This document shows, piece by piece, positions 1 through 11,763 of a stretch of 64,000 nucleotides of DNA. Position 1 is the stretch's first letter. The number at the start of each line of letters is the position of its first letter. The notes below the pieces were generated by a model. The model was not told the origin of the DNA, did no database searches, and was given only the letters and a program-made list of their open reading frames with translations. The translations under genes were made by a program, and so were the position numbers. Source of the DNA: Linnemannia hyalina (taxonomy: Eukaryota > Mortierellomycota > Mortierellomycetes > Mortierellales > Mortierellaceae); NCBI GenBank assembly GCA_019671135.1, contig JAHRHY010000005.1, forward strand, positions 868,001 through 932,000, read 5' to 3'.

Positions 1-742
1 GTGGCAGTGGCTGCTGCTGAGAAATAGGATACGATTGCTGGAAGCCAGATGGAGGCGCCGAGTACGACTGCGTCGATAGAGGAGGGACTGGATAGGGCTG
101 CGAGTGCATAGGAGGAGTGGATGTTTGGTAGGCATTCTGGGCCAGGGGACTACTCTGATATGGCGAAACGGCCGCCGATGCCTCCGTCTGGGGTGTCGAT
201 ACTGAGGGTATATTAGGCGAAGGGAGCGAGTAGGCCACTGAAGCACCGGTCTCCGAAGGGCTGCTGCTGTGGGTGGCAGGCGACACTGGGGAAGCCAAGC
301 TGCTATAGGAAGGGGGCATGGTGGCGCTAGTAGGCTGGGAGCTGGCAGGGGTTGAGTTGGCGCCATTGGTCCTGGCAGGGCTGGCTGATTGGATGGTAGT
401 TACGAGCTCGGAGCCAGTGATATACTGGGGGTCGCCGGGAACTGCTGGAGGTGGCCGGTTGCCTATGGTCACTGGACTGACAACTGGGGACAACGACATG
501 GTAGCGCCAGAATTGAAATCCTGCTGCTGGTGTTGCTGTTGCTGTTGTTCTTGTTGTTGCTGCTGTTCTTGATGTTGCTGTTGTTGCTGTTGCTTCTGGT
601 TGTCGTAGACAGCTGGCTGTGCGGCCGAGAGTGAGACCACGCCATCGACGTTGCCATTGGTCGCTACTGTGCCGTTGGAAGGAGGGATAGCCTTTTCGTC
701 CTTTGCCTTGGAGTCCTTCTTTTTCCTCTTGAGGAAGAACAT
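1..742 (-). CDS. N-terminal part of an unknown poly-Gln, Ser/Pro-rich protein (cut by left edge)
   Basis: The minus-strand frame is open from an ATG at 742 down to base 2, giving 247 codons with no stop, so the C-terminal part lies outside the window. The start is very basic (MFFLKRKKKDSKAKDEK). A Gln/His/Glu tract follows at about residues 51-74, and the rest is Ser/Pro/Thr-rich with many Tyr and Gln. No folded domain is visible in this portion and I do not recognise the family. The composition resembles the disordered N-terminus of a fungal regulator, but that is only a guess. The plus strand upstream of the ATG (about 840-1000) is purine-rich, meaning pyrimidine-rich on the coding strand, as upstream of other genes here. 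The start is the first ATG of this frame. Confidence 0.7.
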   Translation of the reverse strand, partial: MFFLKRKKKDSKAKDEKAIPPSNGTVATNGNVDGVVSLSAAQPAVYDNQKQQQQQQHQEQQQQQEQQQQQHQQQDFNSGATMSLSPVVSPVTIGNRPPPAVPGDPQYITGSELVTTIQSASPARTNGANSTPASSQPTSATMPPSYSSLASPVSPATHSSSPSETGASVAYSLPSPNIPSVSTPQTEASAAVSPYQSSPLAQNAYQTSTPPMHSQPYPVPPLSTQSYSAPPSGFQQSYPISQQQPLP

Positions 743-1268
743 GGTAGTAACGGAAGAAGAGGAATTAAAAAATAGTGTCGAGAGAAAGGTATGTAGGCTG
801 TGTGAGCTAAAAACACTGTTGGGAGAGAAGTAGAGGAGGTTTCAAGGGCGATTCCGTTGGCTTGTTGTTAGGACGAGGGGGGGGTGAAAAGTCGTCAGGA
901 ACGCGCAATCGAAGAAATGACGGGAAAGGGGAATGGGGGCAGAAAGGGATGGATGATGAAGGAGAAGGAAAAAAAAAGAGAAAACGAAAGAGATGGGTCC
1001 CCTGCTGTTTGTTTTGGAGCTATAGAGTCGACATACCTGTTGGTTCAAAGGTTATTTTAATGCGGCGTGTGGTTGTAAAAGGGTACAAGGATGGAAGTGA
1101 AAAGCGAGTTTTTTTTTTCTTCATGGTTTCGACTTTCGGGCTGTTGCTTTTTTGTTGTGACACACTCACATATCAATGCGATGTTCTTCTCAACAGTTCC
1201 TGGGCAAAAAAAAAAAAAAAAAAAAAAAAGAAAAGGTCGCTGCTTCCTTTTATTATTACAACAGCTAC
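743..1268. other. Intergenic region between two tandem minus-strand genes
   Basis: No supported gene. It holds the 5' flank of the left-edge gene, purine-rich on the plus strand at about 880-990, and an uninterrupted A run of 24 at 1206-1229 just downstream of the next gene's stop. Short open frames here are low-complexity and were not accepted. Confidence 0.6.
1206..1229. repeat. Poly-A run (24 A)
   Basis: Uninterrupted A homopolymer. On the minus strand it is a T run about 40 nt past the stop codon of the PARP-like gene. I see no target-site duplication that would mark a retroposed tail. Confidence 0.9.
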
Positions 1269-2750
1269 TCAGACAACCTTGTACAGGATCATGGCCAAAG
1301 GAACCATGGCATCAGCAGCAAACATTCCGTACTCCTCGCTGAGCGTCGTCGATCCTGCTTCACTCTCGCTGCCTCCTCGGTAAACCTCGACCTGTCGATG
1401 GACAACATCTGAGCCCTTGGGAGGCCGCTTCATCTTCATGCTGCTAGGCGGCACGTCGTAAGAACGACCAAGGGCTGCGAATGTAAGGATCATGCATTGG
1501 ACCTTGTTGCTTGGATCGGCATTCATGTCGGCGTTCGATCCCGAAGGCGCCAACCGCGTCGATGCTAGATGGCTATGGGCTTGCGACGAGTTGGGTGACA
1601 AATAGACGTACTTGTTCCTGATTGACACAAATACGAAAAATAATAAAGCTGTCAATCAAAAAAAATATGTATCATTACAGCAGCCCAACATTTACGCTTT
1701 GTGAGCTATGAGGCGAAGAGAAAACATAAACAAAAAAGGCAGCAATTACAACATCTCGATCACCTACTTTGCAATGGTATCCTCGTAGCCGTCGTTAAAG
1801 ATGAAGCAACTTGCACACTTGTCCTGCATACAGTTACGATACATGCCCTCCATTCCGAGCTTGCATCGAAGGTCGGCGGCATGCCACAATGGCCTACAGA
1901 CGCGCTTGTTCCAGCTCTGGCCTTCAAGGTACCGGTCAAAACAGGAGGCAGTGATCGGATGGATGGGTATAAAGTTGAGGCATTGAACTCGAGGGCCGCG
2001 CATCTCGTTGTCATCGGGTATCCAGGTCGAATAAAAATAGTCGAGAATCGATCTCGTCAGCGGTGACTTTTGCGTTGTGTCCAGAGGAAGCGACATGGGT
2101 AGCCTCGAGGCAAGACAAAAGAGATGAATGGAAGGGCAGGTTGAGCCCAGACGTGAGAGCTCTGCACGTTGGTTCATTGGGATCTCTGGTGGTGGTTCCT
2201 GACTATAGGGCGAGACCGAGTGGCAGATGAAGCACTCACACACGGACTCAGGTGGGAGGGTGGTTGGCATATCTGCCTTCGGCTTGATCCTGGATGGGCG
2301 GGTGTGCGCTGTTGCCAAGGGCGATGATGCCGCAAGAGGAGACGAACCAGCGGTCATCTTGCGGGGTGTGGTGCGCTGGGGACTTGCGCCCAGGGGCGAT
2401 GGTGTCAGATTGGAGCCGGATGAAGGCGGGCGCTGGCCTGGATAGGCCGCGATAGGAGGCGATGTGTTGGATTGGGCGGACATTGATGAAGCTGACTCGA
2501 GAGAGGCTGAGGATGGGGTGTTGAGGCGCTGTTGAGATGGTGGGGGAGGAGGGGCGTATTGTTCTTGCTGCTGCTGCTGTTGTTCCGATTGTTGCTGTTG
2601 TTGTTGTTGGCCTGGACGCGGACGCAGCTCAGGGGCAGGCTGGTAGGGCGAAGACGACCTTGCGGGTGAATATGTGGCAGAGGGTTGGGAGAGAGGAGGA
2701 GGAATCCACGATCCTGGGTTGGAAGGAGGGGGTGATGTATATGATGCCAT
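1269..2750 (-). CDS. PARP-like catalytic domain protein (putative ADP-ribosyltransferase), two exons
   Basis: Model: exons 2750-1768 and 1617-1269, 443 aa. The intron (1767-1618) has donor GTAGGT and acceptor CAATCAG, phase 2; without splicing the frame meets TAG at once. Residues 1-190 are Pro/Ser-rich with a poly-Gln tract. A CxCxxC motif (CECFIC) follows near residue 200. The C-terminus matches PARP catalytic folds by eye. WHAADLRCKLG (His at about 290) sits at the NAD-binding 'HGT' position and is followed by a CxxxxCxxC cluster. YVYLSPNSSQ (Tyr333) matches 'GIYFSPxSSK', MILTFAALGRSYDV matches the 'LGxxY' strand, and SMKMKRPPKGSDVV matches the D-loop-like 'PPxGxDSV' segment. EEYGMFAADAMVPL (Glu422/423) matches the catalytic-Glu strand. 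ADP-ribosylation of proteins is therefore inferred. The Gly and Thr of HGT are replaced by Ala, so activity is uncertain. The ATG at 2750 is chosen because the upstream in-frame sequence is UTR-like. Confidence 0.7.
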
Positions 2751-3695
2751 TGTGTGTGTTGTATGAAGGTGTTGTTGGAGGGTGAATGGTGGATAAAGCG
2801 GGCAGGGTAAGTGTTGTTCCGGGTCTAATGATTTAAAAGAGAGAAGAGGTGCAATGGCGCACAATGACGGGAGAAGGGCAGGCTGTTGGTTAAGATGGCG
2901 CTTTGAGTGAGAATAGGCGCTGCACTGCACGGTGGGAGTGCATGCGACCAAGTAACAAGAAGGGCTTTTGCTGTATGACAATATGAGCTGGAGAGAGGGT
3001 CGACGTACGGACTATTATTATTATTTTTTTTGCTTTCAGTGTCTGACGGTATCTGAATTGACTCCTTTCTGGCTGCGAGCTGTGTCTGAGTGTTTCTATG
3101 GTCGGAAAAGAAAGCACGGTTGATGCGATGATGTGTGGGTGAGGTACGTCTGAGACAGAAGGGAAGGATGAGTAGATAAGTAATTGGACGAGACTGGGGT
3201 GGGGAGGATAGACCAACAAAGGGTTATTAAAGGATTAAAGAGGAGGATGAACAGGTGGACGACAAAGGGAGAAAGGTCAGAGGAAGGGAAGGATAAAAGG
3301 AAGAGGTGAAAAGAGAAAGAAAAAAAAAGAGTGGGAAGGATTTGGTGGACAGACTGGCTTGGTACCAACTGAACTCTGTGTAAATTGGACGAACGCCAGA
3401 GTGGAGTATCCAGAGATGGGAGATGCGTCGTGGAATATGATCCAAAGAAAACATAAGAATGCTCTCAATTGTTTGGATGGATACTATATGGATTGGACTG
3501 GAAGGAAACGAAACGAAAGGAACAAGGACAAGGCCAAAAGAGCACGAAAACGCTGACAACAAACAAGGCGAGATATCCAGAATTGGTTGGTGAGGGCACA
3601 CTGAAAAGAAAAGCTTGCATAGACCTACGTACGTGTGCAAGGGAGAGGGAGGGGGGTGATGGAGGAAGTTGAAGGAAGGAACAAGGATGAATGAA

Positions 3696-3696
<1 letters not shown>

Positions 3697-3731
<35 letters not shown>
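3697..3731. repeat. (GA)n microsatellite
   Basis: A near-perfect GA dinucleotide run with one AAGA interruption, inside the purine-rich arm of the divergent promoter region. Confidence 0.85.
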
Positions 3732-4387
3732 TGATGACTGAATGAATGGAGTGAATGGGAAAGGTGGTGGAGGAGGGGACACTTCCGAGGAAAAGGAGGA
3801 AGAAATACCTTTTGAGCGGTGATGCTTTTTGTTTGCAGACAGACAGACAGTGGTACCGCGGGTGAGGAAGAGAAAGGGGACGAGTGTTGTGAAGAGAAGA
3901 GAAGAAAAAAAAGTAAAAATAAAAAACAGCGTAGGGACACAAACGAAGAGGGAGTGGGTGAAAAGAGAGACAGGGCGTCGGGACTGATTTTGATAGATAT
4001 ATTGAGGTGAGACAAAGAAAAAAAAGAAAGGATAATAAAAGGAAGAGGGGGACCAGGTCCCAGGGGAGGGGAAGAGGTATTGTTTGTCATCATCGACAGC
4101 AATAAGTGATCAGTGTCCATCTGGATCCCCGATGATACGGGTGGTGGCGATGATGATGGCAGTGATGGTTCGTGCCTGAGCAACTGATCATTAGTATCAA
4201 TTCGTGAACCAGTTCTTGCTGTCTCTCATCTCTAAAAAAAATTCATCATTCTCTCCCTCTCCCTCCTCACTCCTTTGTCCATCTATCAGTCCCTTTTGTT
4301 ATTTTTACATTTTGTTCCTCTTGTTTTCTTTTTTTGCACCCTGACATCTTTTCTTTTTTTACACTCTTCTCTTTTTCGTTCCCTGTG

Positions 4388-4418
4388 CCTTCCTTCCTTC
4401 CTTCCTTCCTTCCTTCCT
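4388..4418. repeat. (CCTT)n microsatellite
   Basis: About seven copies of a CCTT tetranucleotide in the pyrimidine-rich leader of the Kelch gene. Confidence 0.85.
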
Positions 4419-5169
4419 GCTTCTTTTCCTTCATCGGGTTTTCACATTCAACCTCCACTCCATCCATTTTTTGCTGCATTCCTCTTCTCCTTCTCTTCTC
4501 CTCTCTCTCTTTCCCATCGCCTCATCCACTCTTCCTTCTCCTCCTGCTCTTGCTCCTTCTCTTCTTCTTACCATACCATACATATACATATACATGCACA
4601 TACATAGAGACATACCACACCCTTTCTCTCTTTCCCTTTCGCGCATTATCCCTCTTGCTTTACCCACACCACTCCCTTACTCTTTTCCTCCCTCTCCGCG
4701 TTCTTCTCTTTTTCTCTCTCTCACTCTTCTAACGAACTCCTGCGGTCCCTTTTTCCCTTCTGTCCTCCTCGCCCTCTTCCTTCCCCGCTTTCACCACCAC
4801 TGACCCCCTCAACTCTCCCGCCTCCTTAGTCCTTCCCCTCCTCATACCAGCACTCCAATTGCCTCATCATCATTCCTCTTATTAGCGTGCCTTCTCACAC
4901 TCCAAATACTCAGGCACCACCTCTAAGAAAAAGGGCACAGACAAAGCTTCACACCCAACAACGCCACACCTCTTTCCTTTTCCTCTTCCCTCTGTCTCCA
5001 ACTTCCCGGTACCCAGCATATATTCTTCCATTCACCCACACCTGCACCACTCTTCCCATTTCTTCCGTCGTCCCTCTCTTGACCTAGAGAGATCCCCCCA
5101 CACCTTCCTTTCTTTCCTTTTCGGTCCACCCATCTCCATTCACACCTTTAATAACACATATACAAAAAG

Positions 5170-7202
5170 ATGGCCACCGTTCCTTCTCGCTGGTTTCACG
5201 CTGCCGTAAGAAGTTATTATATTTCTTGTACCTTTCTTCCCTTCGGCGCTTTATTATTTACTTTGCCACTGAAACGAACTCATTCCTCATTCCCGATTCC
5301 GCCTTGTGGGTACTCTTCTACTAAAATAGTCCTCCCTAGGCTCGACAATATACTTCACAGGAGGAACGACATACGACAGCACAGGAAAGATCGTACTCTT
5401 GAGCGATACCATCGGCCTTGATGTATCACAAGCATGGGAGACCAGCAGCCCGCTCTTGAACACCCTAGCTGAGGTACCAGCGACGGTCAGTGGACACGTC
5501 ATGAGCAAGATCTCAGGAACAACACAGCTCCTCATCGCAGGCGGAGAGTCAACCTCGCCACTCACTCAGGCGTCTTTTACATATCTTTTCGAGACTAAAG
5601 ATGGCAGCTGGTCTGTCATAGCCACCCCTACACCCCCTAACCGCCGCCTCTACTCCGCTGCCATCGCCACCGGAAAAGACGGTCTTTTGCTTGAAGGAGG
5701 TTACCTCACCACAGTTGCCAATGGCACCTTTGACCCCTCTCTAGTATCTCTCAACCCTGCCGCTAAATTCCAACCAAGCTCAACAACCGCAGTCGCCTTG
5801 GCCGCCGATGCACCCGCCCTTGCACGACACACCATGACGCTTACAACAGATGGTCAGGCTGTGATTCTTGGCGGTATCACCCCACAAGGAGCTGTCGCCA
5901 ATCTCTCAATAGCTCACGTTCTCAACACACAGAACACTGGCGGATGGAAAGCCGTCCCACTGGCTGGAACGGCACCCGACCCACGCATGTCCTTCTCAAC
6001 CGTCATGGTCAACTCCACTACTATGTTGGTCTATGGTGGAACTATAGACCTCAAAACTGGATACTCGAACGCCTTCTACCTGGATCTCCCTACATGGACA
6101 TGGTCTTCACCGCCAGCACAAGGAGATGCGCCTAGTCTCTGGGGTCATACGGCAACAATGGCGGGCAATTTCATGGTCGTCGGTTTTGGTAAGCTATACC
6201 TTCCTCTCTTTGCTTTCTTCCTTCCCTCCCTCACTCCACGCCTAGTCCCCTGCTACCGACAGTGTTTGTGTTTCTCTTGACTCCATTTCCCAATCGGCCT
6301 GAGAGCAATTCGTTTGCGGTAGATTGCTCTGATCAATACAAGAGAAAAAGGAGACAAAAACAATACAACATTGTGACACAAAGAGCGCAATGGCAGCTTT
6401 TTTCTTTTCTCCTTTCCCACTCTCACATACATTTAGCACGTTTCTTTAATACCTTTTCCTAGTCTCACTAACAATAACAATGGTTACCCGTTTTCTCCGT
6501 AATTTTTCTACTATAGGGACGTCCTCAACACCCAGAACAGAAAACATTGCACTCCTAGATGTCACCAGCAACACATGGACGAAAAAATTCCGACCTGTTG
6601 GGCAATACGCGCCCGACGAAACCTCCAAGTCAAAACTGAGCGTGGGAGCCGTTCTGGGAATCGCGTTTGTGCTCACGGCGCTTATTGTTGGCGGAGCGTT
6701 CCATCTCCTGGTCCGCCGGCGAAAGCGACAGACAAGGAACACGTTGGCACGACAGAACATGGGCGACCACACTGCACGGTCAGCGGTCCGATCGAGTGCA
6801 TTGAATGAAGATCGGAGTCTGTTCAGGAAACTGGCGTCGTTGCTCGGGATTGGAGGATCATCCTCTTCTCGCAGCAGGGATAACTCGAGGCGGTCTGTGC
6901 GGTACTCGGAAATGCAGCTGCACTCGAGCGCGATGGCGATCAGTTCTCGGATGACCCAGAGGGGCTACTCGCCCGTCAGCTTGGGATACCCTGAGAATGT
7001 GGTCGAGCACGGATGTGGCCAGGTCTCGGTCTCGAGCTACATCTACCCGAACCAGGCCTGTGTTGAGACCGAAAAGGAGGTCCAAGACGGACAGGAGACG
7101 CAGATCGTCTTCCATATCCTTACCCAAGCCCAACAGGAAGCCCTCAAGCTTAGCAAACAACCACCATCTAACAAATCCAAGCTGCACCAGCTAGACTACT
7201 AA
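5170..7202 (+). CDS. Kelch-repeat protein with one C-terminal-side transmembrane segment
   Basis: Model: exons 5170-5205, 5330-6188 and 6517-7202, 526 aa; introns are phase 0 and phase 1. Exon 1 (MATVPSRWFHAA) joins to SSLGSTIYFTGG, a classic Kelch strand. Further Kelch blades carry the double Gly (LLIAGG, LLLEGG, VILGG, LVYGG, then MVVGFGT across the second intron). A hydrophobic segment at about residues 339-364 (GAVLGIAFVLTALIVGGAFH) is followed by RRRKR, giving a presumed cytoplasmic tail of about 160 residues rich in Ser. The likely architecture is an extracytoplasmic beta-propeller anchored by one helix. Fungal proteins of this layout usually start with a signal peptide and none is visible here, so an upstream exon may be missing or the start may be wrong. 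The ligand and pathway are unknown. Confidence 0.8.
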
Positions 7203-9016
7203 ATACAAGCCTAGGTACATATTTAATTAATGAATTGCCCATATTGTATTTTTTCATGTATCCATATGTTATTGATGTGTTGTAGTAAGCATGGACTGTT
7301 GAGTAGCCGGAAGGGACGCGTTTTACGTGTGAATATGGTGGATACAGTGCATGTAGTGTCTTGTGGATCCCTTTGAAACAACCTGTTGAGAAGTGCCCGA
7401 GCGACAAAAACAGAAAAGTTATTTTTAGGGCAAACAGGGAAGGAACATTCAATGCGACCACGTGCATTGTGAAATGCGAAGGAAAGGAGTACCATTCGAA
7501 GGGAAACGGGAGCGAGCCCTACTAATATTTTCCTTCCCATCTTTCGCATATTAAAATATGCCCCCATCCGTTTTTTGTCGGTCTCAAGGATAAGGGGGGG
7601 GGGGGGGATGAGAGTGAAGATAGAAACGTAGCTTTCACGCGCTCCTTTCTTCCTTCACTTGTGCGATTACCTGTTGCATGGAAGGAAGCCTTTTTCATGG
7701 CCAGAAGGAGGTGCATTGACCTTTTTTATTGTGGGCCATATTTCGACTATTATTTTCGCATAATGCTGATCTTTTATCCCCCTCATCTCCCTACATCTGC
7801 ATGCACCTGTTATTTTTCTCTTCCATCCACGGAATATTTACATCATCCTCTTCTCCCCCTTCCTCTCCGCCCCGCTCCTCTACCCCTCTCTTTCCTTCTT
7901 TCCCGCAGCCCCCTCTTCCTTCCCGTTCCTTTACCATGGCGCGTCTCGACTCCAATCAAGAGTAATAGGTCGATCGATTCTCGCCGTATTGGGTAGATAA
8001 TTACTTTAAAGGATCCTGCCAATTGTCTTGCACTTACTGGATGATTGGACAATGATAGACGATGGATGATGGATAATCATTATTCTTTTCAATTGGTCCC
8101 AGATGGTCGGTACGAGTAGCTACTTCATTACGATAGAATGAAGAAAGTCAATCATCAAACGTCTGTCCAAACACGCGGATTCTATATCATTTTTTCCTTT
8201 CCTTTCATTTCATTGTGAGAGTGAAAAAAGACGCGTTTGGGGGAGAGAGGAATCGGATCGGGCCATCTGCATTACTTAATTGTGAAAATCGTAAATGGTT
8301 GGTTGTCGTTTCGGGGGAGAGGGGGTTCTCCTGAAAGCATAATAACCACCAATGAACAACACATGTCGGGCATGAACTTTCCTTTGTCCAAAAGAAAACT
8401 GCTGAAATGAACACGCCCTCAGCAACCCCAGACCATACTCCAAAACCCACATCCCTGTCGCCCTGTCAACTTCTTTCTTCTTTTCTTTGGGTCAATTCCT
8501 TGCGGCTTATACCACTGTTAACCTACTTTCGTCGTGTGGGATGGTGTTAGGACATGGATTGGATCGCGCTTTTTTTGTGTTTGTGAACCCCATGTAGGAG
8601 ATCAGATATGCCTTTTGCAGCTTTTCCGGTTGTTTACATAAGGAAGACAACAATGTAAACAAAAGAGTCAAGCTGTCGGCTGCTTTTTTGTTTTACTTTT
8701 CATCTTTATTTGTGAAGAAGCGGGAAAACCAGTTGGGCAGTGCTGGTGCCGTCCTTGATGATTTGTTTGATGGTAGGTTTAACTTTATGTTTGTCAGTTT
8801 GTCTGTTGTGTTGTGTGGAACTTTGAAAGAAAAGAAACAACTGAAGCGTCGAATAGAACAAAGAGAAACTTTAACTGGCAAACCACAAGACAAACGGTCG
8901 ATTGATATTTCTTTCTTGTCGGTCGGTCGAAAAATGGAAAGGGCGGTGAAAGTGGGATCGGTAAGATTAGAAGAAAGGAAGAGAAAGAGGTGGGAAGAGG
9001 CCTTGAGAGTTGATGG

Positions 9017-9042
9017 GTGTGTGTGTGTGTGTGTGAGTGTGT
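9017..9042. repeat. (GT)n microsatellite
   Basis: GT dinucleotide run with one GAGT interruption, in the gene-poor stretch. Confidence 0.85.
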
Positions 9043-11718
9043 AGAAGTAAGCGTGCGTGCATGTTGTGATCATCGCGACAAACGGGAGATGGCACTCGGA
9101 ATCATTTTTTTTTTGGGTGCCTCGTCGCTTCATCAACAAAAAGAACCGAACCATAGAACGCAGGTCCGCGGTGTTTTCGGATTCAAGCGTACACCAACAA
9201 CACATCAAAAAAAATGCTCACTCAACTCAACTCCCAGCCAGCCTTTCAGTGAACAAAGAACAGGGCATTTTTTGTGCTCTCTATTTTTTTCTTCACTCTC
9301 AATCTCGCCCTCACTGTTTCGGCGTTACTCAAATGGAGCGGCGGTATTAAAAGAAAAATAAGGCCGTTATGATGTAGTTTTTCTTTCGCAATCAATTGGG
9401 ATACTCTTCCAGTTTTCTTCCCGCTTTTTACTATCAGAACCAGTCAAACCTCAGAAGGTTTAGAAACATACACATACGACGATGGGAAGGAGCACAGACA
9501 AGGCCTTTCGGTTTCTGAAAAAAAAAATTGGGAACCAAGCTCCGGAGCGTAATCAAAAAACTTTAATAGAACAAAAAAAAAAAAGTGAGTTGCCTTCAAT
9601 CAAAACGGTATTCACACCCTTGCCAAGGTACTGTAACCTTGCTATGGGATCGCCCTTCGGTCGTTGCTGCTCTCGCTTGAAATTCCAAGTGCTGTAATCT
9701 TGCTTACTCACCCTATTCCCACCCTTTTTTCCCCTTTTGCCATCTCATAAGATACTCACTGGAAAGATAAAGGGCCAATTGAGAAGGGGGCGCAACGAAA
9801 AAAAAAAAAAAATTAGGACGCCCAGTTTGCCGCGAAACACACACACGCACACAAAGGCGGACACAGAGCAGTATCACATAAGAAGGATTACACAACACAA
9901 AACAAAAGAAGGTTGCATGAACGGATGGGAGGAAATGACTTTGAGCGATTGGAACCAGTTTTTTTTTGGATTTTGTTTTATTTGCTCCTTTCTCTCTTCA
10001 TTTTTTTTGTTTGTATCTTGCTCATCTAAAGCGAGAATGGCAGAGGAAGAAGAAAAAGAAATGGTCGATGGGGACCCGTCCTATTTCCCACTTTCCTGCA
10101 CTCCAATTTTTCCTTTGTGTTCATATATAACATCTCAGTCTGTAGGCTATACGATGAGTTGAATCTGCTTATGCTGATTAGCATTGTAAAAGAAGTAAAA
10201 GAAAAAGAAATCGACAGGCGCATTAGCATGAGCATGAAGCATAGAATGCTGTAGAATGGACCGAAAGCAGAAAAGGATGAAGGTTGATAAGAGGGGCGAG
10301 TAAAAGAGGATGACCATGGTTGGTTTAATACAAGAAATGTTCACACAACTGCTGTGCTTTGATTACGAATTGGTGCCAGCTGAAATCACCCCCCTTTTTT
10401 TGGCCCGTTCTCTCACCTCGTTCACCCTTACTCGGTTCCCAATGATCCTCATGTTCCCATTATCCCACCTTCACCCTTCTTTCTATCACACTCCTCCTCT
10501 TCGCTATTCACGGAACATGGGTGAATGTGTACAAAAGATATACGCCACTGACCCCCCATCTCTTTAGTCATGGAGAGCAAGATGATGAGTAAACCAAACA
10601 CAACAACCAAAAAAATTGTGAGCAAAAAGGGAAAAGACCCGCCCTTCTCTTTTGCAAACCATCATTCAGTCACCCAGAACGTCAAACCATCGCACAAAGG
10701 AGAAAAGAAGCGCAAACCTTGTGCACAAAGGAAATCGATCTACCCGTCCCTTCGTTTCGCTTTCGTTTGGTACATCTGTACATTACATGATGGTCCACGG
10801 GAGAAAAAGCTTTTTGTTTATGTTTGTGTGTTGGCCGACAAGAGGGAGCGAAATGGCAGTAATAATGCCTGATGTGGGGGATGACAAAGACTGAATAGAA
10901 TGAAAATGGATAAGGGAAAAAAAAGTAATAATAAAAACGCTGTGCATTATGGACGTGGAGGCTAGGTTGGTTGGTGGGTGGGAGGGCGGACATGCGGGAA
11001 AGAGCAACAAACCTATCGAGGGCAATTCCAATCATATACCCTTTCCATTGAATGTGTGCCCTTGCCCTTATCACTCTACCTCCATCCCTTGGACTGGACA
11101 AATACATGGATGAAAAGAGTATGGTAGAAAAGCTACTTCGTTCCATTGTTGGCAGGACCACATCGTGTTTTTTGTTATTTGGCATATGTTGCTGTGCAGC
11201 AAGATCCCCTTACTACTCCCTGTTGACTTGGAAGGGGAGAGAAAGAAAAGTAAAAGAAAGGGACAGTGAAGAGGGAGAACAAGAAAATAAAGGTAGGAGG
11301 CAAAAGAGATAAACGAGTAGAAGGAGAGTGTAGAAACGACAAGCGGGTCAATTCAAAAGAGGGCAAAGAGAGAAGGAGAACGAAGAAAGTGAGGGCAAAG
11401 GGGTGGGTGCACAAAGGGAATACAAGAGGATGGCCCTCTTTTTTGACTTATAACCGTGTGTCTACGTGCAATGATCCTCCAGCAGAGCCCCTTCTCTCTT
11501 TCCATCTCTCGTTCTTGTTCTTCTTTCTTTGTCGCTTGTTGTTGCTTTTCCCTTTTTCTCTTTCCATTTCCCTTCTTCCTTCTTTCCGCTTCTTCTTTCC
11601 TTTCTTTCTCTTTCCTCCCTCCTTCTTCTTTCTTCCTTTCTGCCCTTCTTCTCCTTCCTTTCTCCTTTTTTCCATTCTCCCTTCCTTCGACCTCGGCGAC
11701 ATCATCCTGAGCCATTCT

Positions 11719-11719
<1 letters not shown>

Positions 11720-11760
<41 letters not shown>
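11720..11760. repeat. (CA)n microsatellite
   Basis: About twenty perfect CA units, the longest dinucleotide array in the window, lying 3' of a long pyrimidine block. Confidence 0.95.

Positions 11761-11763
<3 letters not shown>

Larger units (their letters stand above)
2751..5169. other. Divergent intergenic/promoter region with long purine and pyrimidine tracts
   Basis: About 2.4 kb between the minus-strand PARP-like gene and the plus-strand Kelch gene. The left half (about 3090-4060) is purine-rich on the plus strand and the right half (about 4230-5160) is pyrimidine-rich. Each is therefore pyrimidine-rich on the strand of its own gene, with the switch near 4100-4230. It contains a (GA)n run at about 3697-3731 and a (CCTT)n run at about 4388-4418. 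Long open frames here encode only Ser/Leu/Phe or Arg/Glu low complexity and are rejected. Confidence 0.65.

Noticed and set aside
3227..4183. 318-codon minus-strand frame rich in Ser, Phe and Leu
   Set aside because: It arises from the long purine tract of the divergent promoter region; no start context, domain or balanced composition.
11720..11760. Regular array that could suggest CRISPR or a satellite
   Set aside because: It is a simple CA dinucleotide run with no spacers; no CRISPR is expected or seen in this eukaryotic sequence.
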